NCBI GenBank assembly: GCA_028281535.1
Contig: JANQJS010000037.1
Coordinates: 62,001-126,000, forward strand
Origin: Sedimentisphaerales bacterium
GTDB lineage: Bacteria; Planctomycetota; Phycisphaerae; Sedimentisphaerales; SM23-30
DNA: 64,000 nt
Reading direction: 5' to 3'
This document shows positions 54,863 through 62,447 of this stretch, one piece after another (the stretch's first letter is position 1; each line of letters begins with the position of its first letter). The position numbers and the translations under genes were made by a program. The notes beneath the pieces were generated by a model. That model did no database searches, was not told the origin of the DNA, and saw nothing but the letters and a program-made list of their open reading frames with translations.

Positions 54863-57800
54863 TTATTTTAAATGTTTTTGGAAATTAGGAATTCGATCAT
54901 TTTTAACATCTTGTGTCCATTGATCCAATTTGTCATTACCTCTTGACCAGAATTTTCTGCAGTTGGAAAAATATTCCAGGACCACTTCTTTTTCTCCTAC
55001 CTCTAAGAGTTCTTTAGCCAGTGTCATTTTGGGACCAAATGAGTTGAGTGCAGGCCCACCTGATGTTTTTCCTGCTTTTTGTAAGTATTTTTTTGCTGCA
55101 GGAATGTCATTGTCTAGCATGGCAAGGCGGCCCAATAGATGATTGCCATGAAAGATACCTATTCCAGGTGTTCGAATTTCAGTTGAGATTTTTATAAGCT
55201 GCTCAGCATAGGTTTTTGCTTTTTCGTATTGTCCAAGATCAAAAGCGATTTGGGCAAGGTAAGGCATTGTGTATATCTTAGAATCTTTATCTTGCATTAA
55301 AGATTGTCCCAATTCATACTCTGTCAAAGCTTTTTGGAGAAGAGTATCTCGATGTTGAGATTGTCTGCCGGATTGTAGCTTGTATAAGTGAGCCAGGCCA
55401 TTTGGCCATCGGTAGTTTGATGGATCTAACGATTTTGCTTTTTGATAGAGATGGATTGATTTTTCATTGTTTTCGTTTGTATAAAATCGTGCCATGTTAC
55501 CCATTATATTAGCGTTATTTGGGTTGGCCGTGAGTAATTGATTCCATAAATTTTCTATTTTATTATATAAGTCATAATCTGATTTAAGTATTGTCGAGCA
55601 TGAGGAGCCAGCATAAAAATGTTCCGGGTGATTTTTTATAAGCCATTCTAAATGTGATTCATATTCTTGATTGGCTTTGGTCGATTTTTTTCGTTCCATA
55701 CTTAGTTTCGAGATTCGTAAATTAAGCATATTTAAATCACTTCTGTAATCGATATATTCTTGAATATTCTCCAGCATGCCATCATCTTGAGTTTTAGGGA
55801 TCGCTTTTGTATTGACTTTGTTTGGCTTGACTAAAGTGGTGTTAGAAATGTTAGCTCTCATAATTAATGTTTCTGTTTGCCCTGCTTTACCTAAATATTC
55901 TTTCGTTAAGGACAAATTGTTACCAAAGCATGTGATTTCGTAAACAAGATCTTTTAGTTTTGTAAATTGAAATTCTCCATTTTTATTCGTTTTGTTTTCA
56001 GGAACGATCGTATGATGACGATTATCTTTTAGCCTTACAGTTGAGCGGGCATACATTCGTATATTGGGAATTGGATAGCCTGTTTCATCTTCGACCAATA
56101 TAATCTTGAGAGATTTACCTTTAGAAAGAGAAAACTTCATATCCAACTGATTTGGGTCTAGTTTGACCATTTTTTTCTGCCAGGTATCGCTAGGTTTTAT
56201 CTGGATAGAATAGTCCCCTTGTTTGATATCAAAATTAATATCGTTTAATATAAATTTTCCATTTTCATCAGTAAAGTGAGATACACCTCCTAAACCTAAC
56301 TTTGGCCCATTATACATGATAGAATATCCGATGTTACTTAAGGGGGTACCATTCTCATCAACAATTTGTCCTGTGACTTGCTGGCCTGTTTGATATTGTA
56401 GCGTCACATGTGCTATGGGGTTTTGTTTTGTGATATGTATAGGTTCTGAAATAGCGTAGCGATGATTTTGCTTTGCTATAATCACGTAAGTTCCACCAAG
56501 TGGTAAAGGTGTTGCTGTAAATCGGGTTTCGTTAATATCATGTTCATTTGGCTGGATTGTCAAATCTGAAAATCCTCTATTTAATTGTTTTTTTCGAAAA
56601 TCCAGCCGTGTAGCATTTTTTGTCGGGCTGACATATAGCATCGTATTTCCTGTACTTAAGCCGTCAGGGCCCAATACTTCGCCATGAATCGCTCCTGCAG
56701 GTATCGCAGATATATTGATTGTTAAAGGTTCATCCTTATGTTCCAACTGTGTATCCCATTGTCCTTCAAACCAGTAGCCTATTGTATGATGCATGTTATA
56801 GCGGAAATTACAAGGGGTTGGGAGTTCGCACGTGGCTTGAAAGTTTTCGATGGGTAAGGTCATTGAATGATTTGAGCCTACTTGATTATTTCCACCTGGA
56901 AAATAGATTACTTTAATTTCCCCTGAAGGTGATGGGTGGTTTTCAGGGACATTGAAGTTGAAAATAATTTTTCTTTTTTGTTGCTCCAAGCTAAGACTTG
57001 ACAGGTCATATTCTACAAAATTATCCCAAAGCTGAATGGGGATATTTCCCCCTATTTGATCCTGGCCAATTCGTATTGTATTACCTGATAGTTTGTTAAT
57101 AGCAAAATAACCATTGTTATCAACGTTTACAAAATGATTACCTCCTGCCGAGCGATTGACTCCGCTGTGATAGAGATAGCAGCGATAGTTGATGACATAT
57201 TTCCCATTTTGTTTTTGCAGATGATCCAACGGGCCATTGAATTTTCCTTTAATGACATAAGGTTCTGGTAGTTGGATCTCTAATGGATCACAACCTGGTA
57301 CGACATCATATTCATAAGTAAATTGCTGATTTTTTTTGAATTTCAATATGTAGCGACAATCATTACGTAATGAATCAATCTCGAATTTTCCTTGTGTGTT
57401 CGTACTTGTTAAAAGAGGCATTTCTGCATCTTCGTATCTTTCAAAGTATTTTCTATTATTGTCTATACTTTTGAGATAGACATTCACACCTTCAATGGGC
57501 TCACCTGTTTTTTGGGATAAGATATTACCTTGAATGATTGTTGACGGATTTAATTTTATTAATTCAGTATGATTTTTTTTGGGATTTAATGTAGCGGAAT
57601 AGCCATTTTCGTACCCCTCGGCTTCATAGCTCAGCTCCATTGATTCAGAGCTAATATCCTTAAAGGTTAATTCACCCTTTTGATTGCTGAATTTGTCTAA
57701 CTCGTAGAAAAATTTTTGATCCAGGTGATATCCCGTTACATGTACGTTAGGTATCGCATTGTTATTTTTATCGATAAATTTTACATTCATTGAAATGGAT

Positions 57801-59257
57801 TTTTTGAGTATGAGCTTGATAGGGTCTTTAAACCTAATTGATTTGGTTGAGTATGGTCCATAAATATCAGACTGGTAACCAGGCGCTTTGGCATACAGGG
57901 AGATTTTCGCTGGTTCGCTTTCAAATGAAAAGCTGTTACCTGTAACGGGCTCCGTGTATGTCTCATCATTGTGAGTATACGAGGCGTGTATATGAATTTT
58001 GGTTTGTGGAGGGATTTTTCCGCTGCTGGCCATTGATACAGAGCCAGAAAATTCTTCTATGTGATCTTCATGTGATAGGTAATGGTCATTTTTGTAGGAC
58101 TTGGTAACTGTTTGAATTTTTTCAATTCGTTGCTGAGGTGTTAACCATGCCGATACGGTCTTAACCGTTTTGTCAGCACCAAACTTTAATCCGACACATC
58201 CTAAGAAGCAAAATAGCAGTAACACCAATGTTGTAGGCCAAGGCAAACGCAGGCCTGGTTTGTCATTTGGATTTAGGATACGTTTCACTCGATTGAGTAT
58301 TGAGCTTTGGTTTGGATCCAGGGTTTCGGTAAATCCTAGCGTTGCAGCATGATGATTGATATGGCTTATTTTTAGAGCCCAATTTGTTAATACTTTGGCA
58401 TAGGTGATATCACTTTTGGCGTATTCTTTTCCAATCATGTCGCAACAACTCTCACGTTCTAATCTGATTTGGCGGGAAATCAACCATACGGCCGGATTAA
58501 AAAATAAGATGGATTCAATAAATAATTGGATGAGGTTAATCAGGTAATCATGTCGTTTAATGTGCGCCAATTCATGCGCTAGAATCATTTTGAGATCTTC
58601 GATTGGGATGTTACCATTTGAAATCGATAACGGCAGTAAGATTGTTGCGTTGAAGACCCCGGTAATACAAGGTGAGAGTATTTGATCTGAGGCAAGTACT
58701 ATTATTTTTTTGGATAAGTTTAGTTTGGTTTTTATTTCTAATAGTATGCTTTCGATTTGATTGTTATCGAGACGTGTGGCATTATTATGGATTTTCTTTA
58801 CGGCGATGACACTCAACATCATTCGTATTAGCATCATACCGGTACCCATAGCCCAGAAAAATAGAAACCACTTTTTCCATGGTATGGATTTGTTATTATC
58901 CTGATGCGACTCATTCAAAACTGGATGTTCAGTCTGAAATGATTTGGGAGAATTATCCTGTATGATATGATTGTTTTGTTGTGAGGACTTTTCTGTTGAT
59001 GAAATCGTAATTGTCGTTGTTGATTGTGTAAGGTTTCTATTAGATTGCTGTAATATCCCCCAGGTAATAAACAGCATAGCCACTAAAGTGGTCAGTGCCA
59101 AAACGGAAATGATATAGCGGTAAGGTGCTTTTTGTGCTTTTATAGATTTGAGGATGATCCATAGTGCGATCCCAATGATGATTCCTTGCCATAAGCTATG
59201 TAAAAGTGCCATGGAAAATGAGTTGATCAAGTTTTGGTTCGTAAATAAGATTTCCAT
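54863..59257 (-). CDS. BlaR1-like M56 metallopeptidase receptor with regulatory-like and TPR domains
   Basis: A 1464-residue membrane protein. The N-terminal ~350 residues form a M56 (BlaR1/MecR1) sensor-protease: four helices, zinc site HELAHIKRHD at about 230 and ESCCDMIG after it. A further helix (PTTLVLLLFCFLGCVGL) leads to a periplasmic region of ~850 residues with repeated CarboxypepD_reg-like domains (e.g. NPSTIIQGNILSQKTGEP, GQQVTGQIVDENGTPLS). A C-terminal ~300-residue TPR-like region follows (ANIMGNMARFYTNENNEKSI, YRWPNGLAHLYKLQ). Unlike BlaR1 it has no penicillin-binding sensor. It overlaps the BlaI-type repressor gene by one base (TAATG), so the receptor probably inactivates that repressor. 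Confidence 0.85.
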   Translation of the reverse strand: MEILFTNQNLINSFSMALLHSLWQGIIIGIALWIILKSIKAQKAPYRYIISVLALTTLVAMLFITWGILQQSNRNLTQSTTTITISSTEKSSQQNNHIIQDNSPKSFQTEHPVLNESHQDNNKSIPWKKWFLFFWAMGTGMMLIRMMLSVIAVKKIHNNATRLDNNQIESILLEIKTKLNLSKKIIVLASDQILSPCITGVFNATILLPLSISNGNIPIEDLKMILAHELAHIKRHDYLINLIQLFIESILFFNPAVWLISRQIRLERESCCDMIGKEYAKSDITYAKVLTNWALKISHINHHAATLGFTETLDPNQSSILNRVKRILNPNDKPGLRLPWPTTLVLLLFCFLGCVGLKFGADKTVKTVSAWLTPQQRIEKIQTVTKSYKNDHYLSHEDHIEEFSGSVSMASSGKIPPQTKIHIHASYTHNDETYTEPVTGNSFSFESEPAKISLYAKAPGYQSDIYGPYSTKSIRFKDPIKLILKKSISMNVKFIDKNNNAIPNVHVTGYHLDQKFFYELDKFSNQKGELTFKDISSESMELSYEAEGYENGYSATLNPKKNHTELIKLNPSTIIQGNILSQKTGEPIEGVNVYLKSIDNNRKYFERYEDAEMPLLTSTNTQGKFEIDSLRNDCRYILKFKKNQQFTYEYDVVPGCDPLEIQLPEPYVIKGKFNGPLDHLQKQNGKYVINYRCYLYHSGVNRSAGGNHFVNVDNNGYFAINKLSGNTIRIGQDQIGGNIPIQLWDNFVEYDLSSLSLEQQKRKIIFNFNVPENHPSPSGEIKVIYFPGGNNQVGSNHSMTLPIENFQATCELPTPCNFRYNMHHTIGYWFEGQWDTQLEHKDEPLTINISAIPAGAIHGEVLGPDGLSTGNTMLYVSPTKNATRLDFRKKQLNRGFSDLTIQPNEHDINETRFTATPLPLGGTYVIIAKQNHRYAISEPIHITKQNPIAHVTLQYQTGQQVTGQIVDENGTPLSNIGYSIMYNGPKLGLGGVSHFTDENGKFILNDINFDIKQGDYSIQIKPSDTWQKKMVKLDPNQLDMKFSLSKGKSLKIILVEDETGYPIPNIRMYARSTVRLKDNRHHTIVPENKTNKNGEFQFTKLKDLVYEITCFGNNLSLTKEYLGKAGQTETLIMRANISNTTLVKPNKVNTKAIPKTQDDGMLENIQEYIDYRSDLNMLNLRISKLSMERKKSTKANQEYESHLEWLIKNHPEHFYAGSSCSTILKSDYDLYNKIENLWNQLLTANPNNANIMGNMARFYTNENNEKSIHLYQKAKSLDPSNYRWPNGLAHLYKLQSGRQSQHRDTLLQKALTEYELGQSLMQDKDSKIYTMPYLAQIAFDLGQYEKAKTYAEQLIKISTEIRTPGIGIFHGNHLLGRLAMLDNDIPAAKKYLQKAGKTSGGPALNSFGPKMTLAKELLEVGEKEVVLEYFSNCRKFWSRGNDKLDQWTQDVKNDRIPNFQKHLK

Positions 59258-59637
59258 TATGCGTCATTCCTTTTTTCGGCTTCTGCAATCATTTCTTTCA
59301 ATTGTTTTAATTCTTCCTGCGACGTTTTTTTGTCGAGCAGCATTTGAAAAGCAGCTGTTTTTGAACCATCAAAATAATGGTTAATCACTCTTTTAAAAAG
59401 GCCGCCAAGAATTTTATTTTTTTGAACTTTAGGTGAAAAGAGATGCGTTTTTCCTTTGTTCTTATGTGTAACGAGGCCTTTTTTTTCCATGACTTGAAGT
59501 ACAGATAAGATGGTAGTGTAGGCTCGCTCTTTTCCGTCGGGTATTTGCTCTAAAACTTGGCGAGCTGTTAATGGTGCTTTATTCCATAGTACAGAAAGGA
59601 CCTGCATTTCCAATTCGGATGGTGCGGTATGAGTCAT
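59257..59637 (-). CDS. BlaI/MecI/CopY-family repressor
   Basis: A 126-residue winged-helix repressor: ELEMQVLSVLWNKAPLTARQVLEQI (N-terminal helices and recognition region), TTILSVLQVMEKKGLV, and a wing HLFSPKVQKNK, then a dimerisation tail. In BlaI the cleavage site lies between helices near Asn-Phe; I could not place it here. AAGGGAA precedes the ATG. It is first in the operon with the M56 receptor and lies next to two BlaI-type operators. Confidence 0.93.
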   Translation of the reverse strand: MTHTAPSELEMQVLSVLWNKAPLTARQVLEQIPDGKERAYTTILSVLQVMEKKGLVTHKNKGKTHLFSPKVQKNKILGGLFKRVINHYFDGSKTAAFQMLLDKKTSQEELKQLKEMIAEAEKRNDA

Positions 59638-59655
59638 TTGTTATTCCCTTTTTAT

Positions 59656-59671
59656 TACTATAAATCTAGTA
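59656..59671. promoter_or_regulatory. BlaI-type operator 1
   Basis: TACTA-TAAATC-TAGTA, matching the TACTA-N6-TAGTA layout of staphylococcal bla/mec operators. It lies 19 bases upstream of the BlaI-type ATG. Confidence 0.82.
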
Positions 59672-59684
59672 GACAGGCTTAATA

Positions 59685-59700
59685 TACTAGGTTTATAGTA
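59685..59700. promoter_or_regulatory. BlaI-type operator 2
   Basis: TACTA-GGTTTA-TAGTA, with the same layout as operator 1, 13 bases away (29 centre to centre, near three helical turns). The two arms also form a larger inverted repeat. Confidence 0.82.
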
Positions 59701-59798
59701 GATTGGAAACCAAAAAATCCCTGGTTTGGAAAGAAAAATTCTGATGCGGAGAAGTTATTTATATAACTATTTTAATTTAAATGAGTAAAGTGCGTGAG

Positions 59799-60134
59799 TT
59801 ATACTTCGATTTCAAGCTGTTGATCGATGGCTTGTTTGACTTTTCGCATCATTTCGACGAAATCGACTTGTCGTCTAGTCAATTCGGCGAGTGATGGGTG
59901 CATGCTGATGTCTTGTTCGATTTTCTGGAGGGCTTGTTTATCATCAACTTCGATGGGCTTGCCTTGTTTTTCGAGTTCGGCAATTTTTTGAGCCTGATCC
60001 TGATAGCTTTTGATCAGTTCGGCTGCTTTGCTATCTTCGTTGACTTTTTTTTGTGCATCTTTCAGGGTCACGGTACGTTCGTTGTCGGCCATTTGTTTGC
60101 CAAGACGTTTAGCCAGTTCGATTAATTGGTCCAT
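59799..60134 (-). CDS. YlbF/YmcA-family protein
   Basis: A 111-residue all-helical cytosolic protein of the YlbF/YmcA (DUF964) family; in Bacillus, relatives form a complex that steers RNase Y and development. The signature is LIKSYQDQAQKIAELEKQGKP and a C-terminal VDFVEMMRKVKQAID. GAGG precedes the ATG. No rny or partner gene is adjacent, so the role here is inferred only from the family. Confidence 0.87.
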   Translation of the reverse strand: MDQLIELAKRLGKQMADNERTVTLKDAQKKVNEDSKAAELIKSYQDQAQKIAELEKQGKPIEVDDKQALQKIEQDISMHPSLAELTRRQVDFVEMMRKVKQAIDQQLEIEV

Positions 60135-60225
60135 CGTTTCCTCATTTTCAGGTTAAAAATCAATAAAAGTATTTTAAACATTTTTTATTGCTATGTCCTG
60201 CTAAAAAAGTTAAAACCCATGTAAA

Positions 60226-60254
60226 TTGACAAAAGTATTGGTGTGTGATATACT
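60226..60254 (+). promoter_or_regulatory. sigma-70 promoter of the FHA-GAF gene
   Basis: TTGACA (60226-60231) perfect and TATACT (60249-60254), 17-base spacer. The start near 60261 gives a 36-base leader. Confidence 0.85.
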
Positions 60255-60296
60255 TATAGAGGTGGTTCACCTTTCTGGCTTGAAGGGAGTTACGGA

Positions 60297-61184
60297 ATGA
60301 GAGTACTAGTGAAGCGGGGTAGTTCATTAATCAATGATCTGCGGTTCGAGAAAGGTCCTATTTACATTGGTCGTCAGCGCGGCAGCCAGGTTTTTTTGCC
60401 CGATCGTAGTGTATCCCGACAGCATGCCGTTATCTTGACCAATGATGAAGGTGTTTGGCTGGTGCAGGATTTGCAGTCGGCGAACCGTACACTGCTTAAT
60501 GGCAAACCGGTGGCCAAGGCTGCGATTCATGAAGGGGATATTATTGCTATCTCCGATTTTTCTATTGAGATACACTTTGAAGTTGAATCCCAGGTCAATT
60601 CACCGGAGCACCCCATTGATTTAAATGATACAGTGATGCATGAACCGAGTGCAATGCAAACGGTTTATAAATCAGAACGCCAGAAAGTGATTCATTTGGC
60701 ACCGACTCGATTGAATGATTTTTATCTTCTGGCTATTGAATTATGCCGTGTGGATGATCAGGAGGAATTGTTATCAAAATTGATAAAATTGTTGATGAGT
60801 CAATTTGATGCGTATCATGTCTGGGCCGGTTTGCGAGAAACAACGCAGGGACCAGTAACCTGTCATGGTGGATTGGCGCGAGGCGGGCATCAAATTACTT
60901 TAGAACAATTGTTTGGTAAGAATTTTATCCGCGAGTCATTGCAAAAAGAAACCTATATTCTTTTACCTAATTTGGCGGATGCCTCTAACCCATCTGATAC
61001 CAATATTCACACACTCGAATTTTTATGCTCTGCGATGGCGGTTCCTATTTCTTCTCCTTTAGGTGCTTATGGTGTGATATACGTCGATAATGGTGCTGAC
61101 CAAGCGAGTTTTAATTACCAGGATTTGGATTACTTAACACTTGTTTCTACTTTAGTCGCAGCGATTGTGGAACATATTGGTTAA
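60297..61184 (+). CDS. FHA-domain protein with C-terminal GAF domain
   Basis: A 295-residue cytosolic signalling protein. The FHA domain (residues ~1-95) has IGRQRGSQVFLPDRSVSRQHA (Gly-Arg and Ser-x-x-His phosphothreonine contacts) and ANRTLLNGKPV (Asn contact). A linker is followed by a GAF-like domain (~155-290; LLAIELCRVDDQEELLSKL, AMAVPISSPLGAYGVIYVD). It would read out a Ser/Thr kinase; no kinase is adjacent. GGGAG lies before the ATG. Confidence 0.92.
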   Translation: MRVLVKRGSSLINDLRFEKGPIYIGRQRGSQVFLPDRSVSRQHAVILTNDEGVWLVQDLQSANRTLLNGKPVAKAAIHEGDIIAISDFSIEIHFEVESQVNSPEHPIDLNDTVMHEPSAMQTVYKSERQKVIHLAPTRLNDFYLLAIELCRVDDQEELLSKLIKLLMSQFDAYHVWAGLRETTQGPVTCHGGLARGGHQITLEQLFGKNFIRESLQKETYILLPNLADASNPSDTNIHTLEFLCSAMAVPISSPLGAYGVIYVDNGADQASFNYQDLDYLTLVSTLVAAIVEHIG

Positions 61185-61187
61185 CGT

Positions 61188-62324
61188 TTAAATTCCCCAA
61201 TCGTTTGCTAAATAGGTTTTGTAAACATCTAATCCTTTTTTCAGTTGGTCGAGTTTGATGAATTCATCCTTGGTATGCGCTTGTGCGATATTTCCAGGTC
61301 CTAAAATAATTTTGGGAAAATCAAGCTCGTCGAAGGCACTGGCATCGGTTGCGTAACTGACCCCTTCTACTTTTTGATGATGACAAATTTTGTCGGTGCT
61401 TTGGCGACATTGTTTGACCATAGAATGATCAGGGTTGGTTTGCATTGGGCTAAAATAATTTAAAATATTAATTTCTGTGGTCGATTCGAGAACCTTTGAC
61501 AGTGCTTCACGACAGTCATTGGCATTATGCTTGGGTAAGTAGCGCCATTCTATGTAGGCTTGACATTGGTTTGGGATAATATTCAATTGCTTTCCCCCAT
61601 CCATCATGGTGATCGCTAATGTCTCATGGCCAAGCAAAGGGTGATCTGTCTCTTTTTGGCGTTGATGTGAAAATGCTTCGATTTTTTGGATTTCTTTTGC
61701 CATGGTGTAAATTGCGTTTCTACCGGCATCTGGTTGAGAACTGTGAACACTTTTACCATGGGTTGCAACTTTTAATCTCAATGATCCTTTATGACATACT
61801 ATCGTTTTGAGTTCTGTAGGTTCACCAAAAATGGCTGCTGAAATGGTGTGGCCATGATTTTGTGCAAAAGTTTTGGCACCGATCATATTGTGTTCTTCAC
61901 CGCAAGATGCCAGGAGCATCAGGTTGTAAGGAAGAGGCCCTGCGTTCACGCGATGATGAAACGCCAGGAGCATGCAGGCCAGGGAGGCTTTTGTGTCGCA
62001 ACTACCTCGACCATAAAGTTTATTGTCTTGCAATATCGGCTTAAAGGGGTCAATGGTCATACCGTCTGTTCCTACGGTATCGGTATGCGCACATAGTAAC
62101 AATGTTTTAGATCCATCCTGTCCTGGGGCAGATACGATGACATTGTTTCGCTGATTAGCAACCGGCTGGATTTCGGCATCGAGCGAATGGGTTTTGCACC
62201 AATCGCTCACAAAATGGACCATTTGCTCTTCGCCATAGGGTGTTTGGAAATTCTGGCGATCCTGTGGATTCAAGCTGGGGATGGAAATCATTTCCTGGCA
62301 AAGGTCTATCAGTTCATTTGACAT
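61188..62324 (-). CDS. M20-family deacetylase, acetylornithine deacetylase-like
   Basis: A 378-residue zinc amidohydrolase (M20A). First metal motif LLLCAHTDTVGTDG, bridging Asp in LYGRGSCDTKASLACML, catalytic Glu and ligand in LLASCGEEHNMIGA, later ligand Glu in IFGEPTEL, and last His in AQAHTKDEF. The sequence fits ArgE/DapE-type enzymes best, with ArgE favoured by YATDASAFDEL and by ILGPGNIAQAHTKDE. I used the ATG at 62324; the open frame runs further upstream with an atypical hydrophobic extension. Confidence 0.87.
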   Translation of the reverse strand: MSNELIDLCQEMISIPSLNPQDRQNFQTPYGEEQMVHFVSDWCKTHSLDAEIQPVANQRNNVIVSAPGQDGSKTLLLCAHTDTVGTDGMTIDPFKPILQDNKLYGRGSCDTKASLACMLLAFHHRVNAGPLPYNLMLLASCGEEHNMIGAKTFAQNHGHTISAAIFGEPTELKTIVCHKGSLRLKVATHGKSVHSSQPDAGRNAIYTMAKEIQKIEAFSHQRQKETDHPLLGHETLAITMMDGGKQLNIIPNQCQAYIEWRYLPKHNANDCREALSKVLESTTEINILNYFSPMQTNPDHSMVKQCRQSTDKICHHQKVEGVSYATDASAFDELDFPKIILGPGNIAQAHTKDEFIKLDQLKKGLDVYKTYLANDWGI

Positions 62325-62378
62325 AAAAACTATGATATCAAAAAAAATAGACGAGAGTATGAAAAAATAGACTTTTAA

Positions 62379-62414
62379 TTTTGCATGATTCACTAAAGCG
62401 TTTATGATGCAAAA
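62379..62414. promoter_or_regulatory. candidate operator between M20 and GH13 genes
   Basis: TTTTGCATGAT (62379-62389) and ATGATGCAAAA (62404-62414) form an imperfect inverted repeat. Within it, TAAAGCGTTTA (62394-62404) resembles LacI/GalR-family (cre-like) operators. No LacI-type gene is in the window. Confidence 0.45.
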
Positions 62415-62447
62415 AACGAAAGTATTTATTATTATCAGGGTATACCA

